Part shown: in pieces, positions 5,775 through 6,929 of the stretch
Numbering within the stretch: position 1 is the stretch's first letter
Layout of the letters: each line of letters begins with the position of its first letter
NCBI GenBank assembly: GCA_934667865.1
Contig: CAKUMR010000061.1
Location: forward strand, 1-6,929
Origin: an uncultured Oscillospiraceae bacterium
Lineage (GTDB): Bacteria > Bacillota_A > Clostridia > Oscillospirales > Oscillospiraceae
Length of the DNA stretch: 6,929 bases
Direction of reading: 5' to 3'
The notes under the pieces: generated by a model
What the model saw: only the letters and a program-made list of their open reading frames with translations
What the model was told of the DNA's origin: nothing
The model's database searches: none
Translations under genes and position numbers: made by a program

Positions 5775-6929
5775 AGAAACGACTTGCACTTTGTCTGGCG
5801 GCGGCGCTGCTTTTCCTGTGCGCCTGTGCAGAAACCGAACTGCCCGCGCCCTCGGAGCCGGAGAAAATGGAGCCGTCCTCCGAATCCGTGCAGCCTGCGG
5901 AGCTGCCGGAGGACTGCAAGATCTATTCTGACCTTGCCGCGGAGGAGATCGTCTACGCCTTCGACAGCGGCCGCGGCGGCGAGGGCTCCTATCGGAGCGG
6001 GATGCCGGAGTCGCTGTACGCGGTACGCGGCGGGGAGCTGGTGGAGATCAACGTGTCCGGCATGACGAGCGACGCGCTTTCCGTTGCGGAGGCGTTCGGA
6101 GAAAATGCGCGGCAGATCTCCGGCGAGGGCGCGACCTGCCTGAGCTGGGACGGGGAGCGCTATATCTGCTTCACCGTCCGCGCGGAGGATACGGAGCTCC
6201 CGGCGCTGACGGCGCCGACCGGCGGAATTCTGGCGCTGGAGGTACACGGCGACTGCCGGATGGACCCGGGCGACGCGGAATGGGCGGCGCTCAGCGGCTT
6301 TGACTGCGTGATCCTGAGCGGCGACGGCACGCTGACGCTGAACGGCGGGCTGGAAACGGGCGGCACGGCGCTTCCGGCGCTCATTTTGAACGGCGCGGCG
6401 CTGGCGGCGGACAATACGGACACTGCCACGACGGGCGACGGCCTGGCCTTCCTGCAATTCTCCGGCGGACTGCGCACGGAGCTTTTGCGCGTGCAGGGCG
6501 ATTTGTGCGTGACCGGCGGCGAGCTGAGCGCGGGGCAGATTTTTGAAAGTACGGTAAAAAATGCGGTGTTCCGCGGCGGTACGGCGCTGATCGGCGCGTG
6601 CGATGCAAGCGCCGTGGAAACGCTGATCCTCTCCGGCGGGACGGCGGCCTTTTTTGAGCCGCTGCCGGCGGGATGCGCCGTCCGGGCGGGCGCGGGTCTT
6701 TTGTGTGCGCCGGGGCTTTCAGGTGTTTCCGGCAGCGACGGTTGCACGGTGCTTGATGCGGACGCGGATGGCACGATCTTCTACGGCCATCTTGAACTGA
6801 ATGAGGAACAGCTTGCCGCGCAGGACGCAGCGGGCATCACGCAAACGCGCTTCCTGCCGGTGCAGGCGGCGCAGCCTGCCGGTGCGCAGGACGATGATCT
6901 GCCGCCGTTCCCCGGCGACGACGACGCCC
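5771..6929 (+). CDS. Predicted lipoprotein with a glycine-rich, possibly beta-solenoid domain (3' end beyond window)
   Basis: Function unknown; I do not recognise the family. The frame is open for 386 codons to the window edge. A lipoprotein signal peptide is clear: basic MKKR, a hydrophobic core (5-16) and lipobox L16-C17-A18 before Cys19, so the mature protein should be anchored to the outer face of the membrane. Residues 20-47 are Pro/Glu/Ser-rich, a likely tether through the wall. Residues 48-165 look like a small mixed domain. From about 176 to 340, short hydrophobic strands alternate with Gly/Asn/Asp turns (ILSGDGTLTLNGG, LILSGGTAAFF), suggesting a beta-helix or carbohydrate-binding fold; this is inference. 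The last visible part is rich in Asp, Pro and Gln (362-386). There are about a dozen cysteines, unusual for a surface protein. GGAGG (5759-5763) lies 7 nt before ATG 5771, which overlaps the pncC stop as ATGA, implying coupled translation and operon membership. Confidence 0.85.
   Translation, partial: MKKRLALCLAAALLFLCACAETELPAPSEPEKMEPSSESVQPAELPEDCKIYSDLAAEEIVYAFDSGRGGEGSYRSGMPESLYAVRGGELVEINVSGMTSDALSVAEAFGENARQISGEGATCLSWDGERYICFTVRAEDTELPALTAPTGGILALEVHGDCRMDPGDAEWAALSGFDCVILSGDGTLTLNGGLETGGTALPALILNGAALAADNTDTATTGDGLAFLQFSGGLRTELLRVQGDLCVTGGELSAGQIFESTVKNAVFRGGTALIGACDASAVETLILSGGTAAFFEPLPAGCAVRAGAGLLCAPGLSGVSGSDGCTVLDADADGTIFYGHLELNEEQLAAQDAAGITQTRFLPVQAAQPAGAQDDDLPPFPGDDDA

Noticed and set aside
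5621..6457. Minus-strand open frames opposite pncC and the lipoprotein (278 codons here, another of 204 codons at 6160-6774)
   Set aside because: The sense strand has a signal peptide, lipobox and well-placed ribosome binding site. The antisense frames are Arg- or Ser/Pro-rich, without motifs or start signals.

Overview
The window looks like chromosomal DNA from a GC-rich anaerobic member of the Clostridia, perhaps an Oscillospirales/Ruminococcaceae-type gut bacterium. That placement is inference. It rests on a single-chain pyruvate:ferredoxin oxidoreductase of the anaerobe type, a short ThiI without the rhodanese domain (the usual Firmicutes form), strong AGGAGG-type ribosome binding sites, and GC-rich genes separated by an AT-richer promoter region. 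No rRNA, tRNA, CRISPR array, insertion sequence or phage gene was seen.

The layout is two divergent transcription units. On the minus strand, bases 1-2307 hold the first 769 codons of pyruvate:ferredoxin oxidoreductase (nifJ/por), cut by the left window edge inside its ferredoxin-like domain. Bases 2308-2599 form a shared intergenic region with two good sigma-A-type promoters facing away from each other and some dyad symmetry that could be operator sequence. On the plus strand, four genes are packed almost without gaps: a YifB/ComM-type Mg-chelatase-like AAA+ ATPase (2600-4117), the tRNA 4-thiouridine/thiamine sulfurtransferase ThiI (4130-5305), a stand-alone CinA C-terminal domain protein of the PncC NMN amidohydrolase family (5298-5774), and a predicted lipoprotein (5771 to the right edge, incomplete). 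The last three are joined by an 8-bp and a 4-bp overlap, so the four are probably one operon read from the promoter at 2531-2559.

The nifJ product drives central anaerobic carbon and electron flow (pyruvate + CoA to acetyl-CoA, CO2 and reduced ferredoxin). The operon is mixed in function: ComM-type branch migration during uptake of DNA, tRNA thiolation/thiamine sulfur transfer, and NMN salvage for NAD. Two of its members, the ComM and CinA families, have been linked to natural competence in other bacteria. The least understood part is the lipoprotein: a lipobox, a Pro/Glu-rich tether, then a glycine-rich, beta-strand-like region that I cannot assign to a family. Nothing here is clearly a new defence or mobile system. 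The useful points are the lipoprotein, the operon composition, the structure of the divergent promoter region, and two genes whose true starts (TTG and GTG) differ from the first ATG an automated caller would pick.
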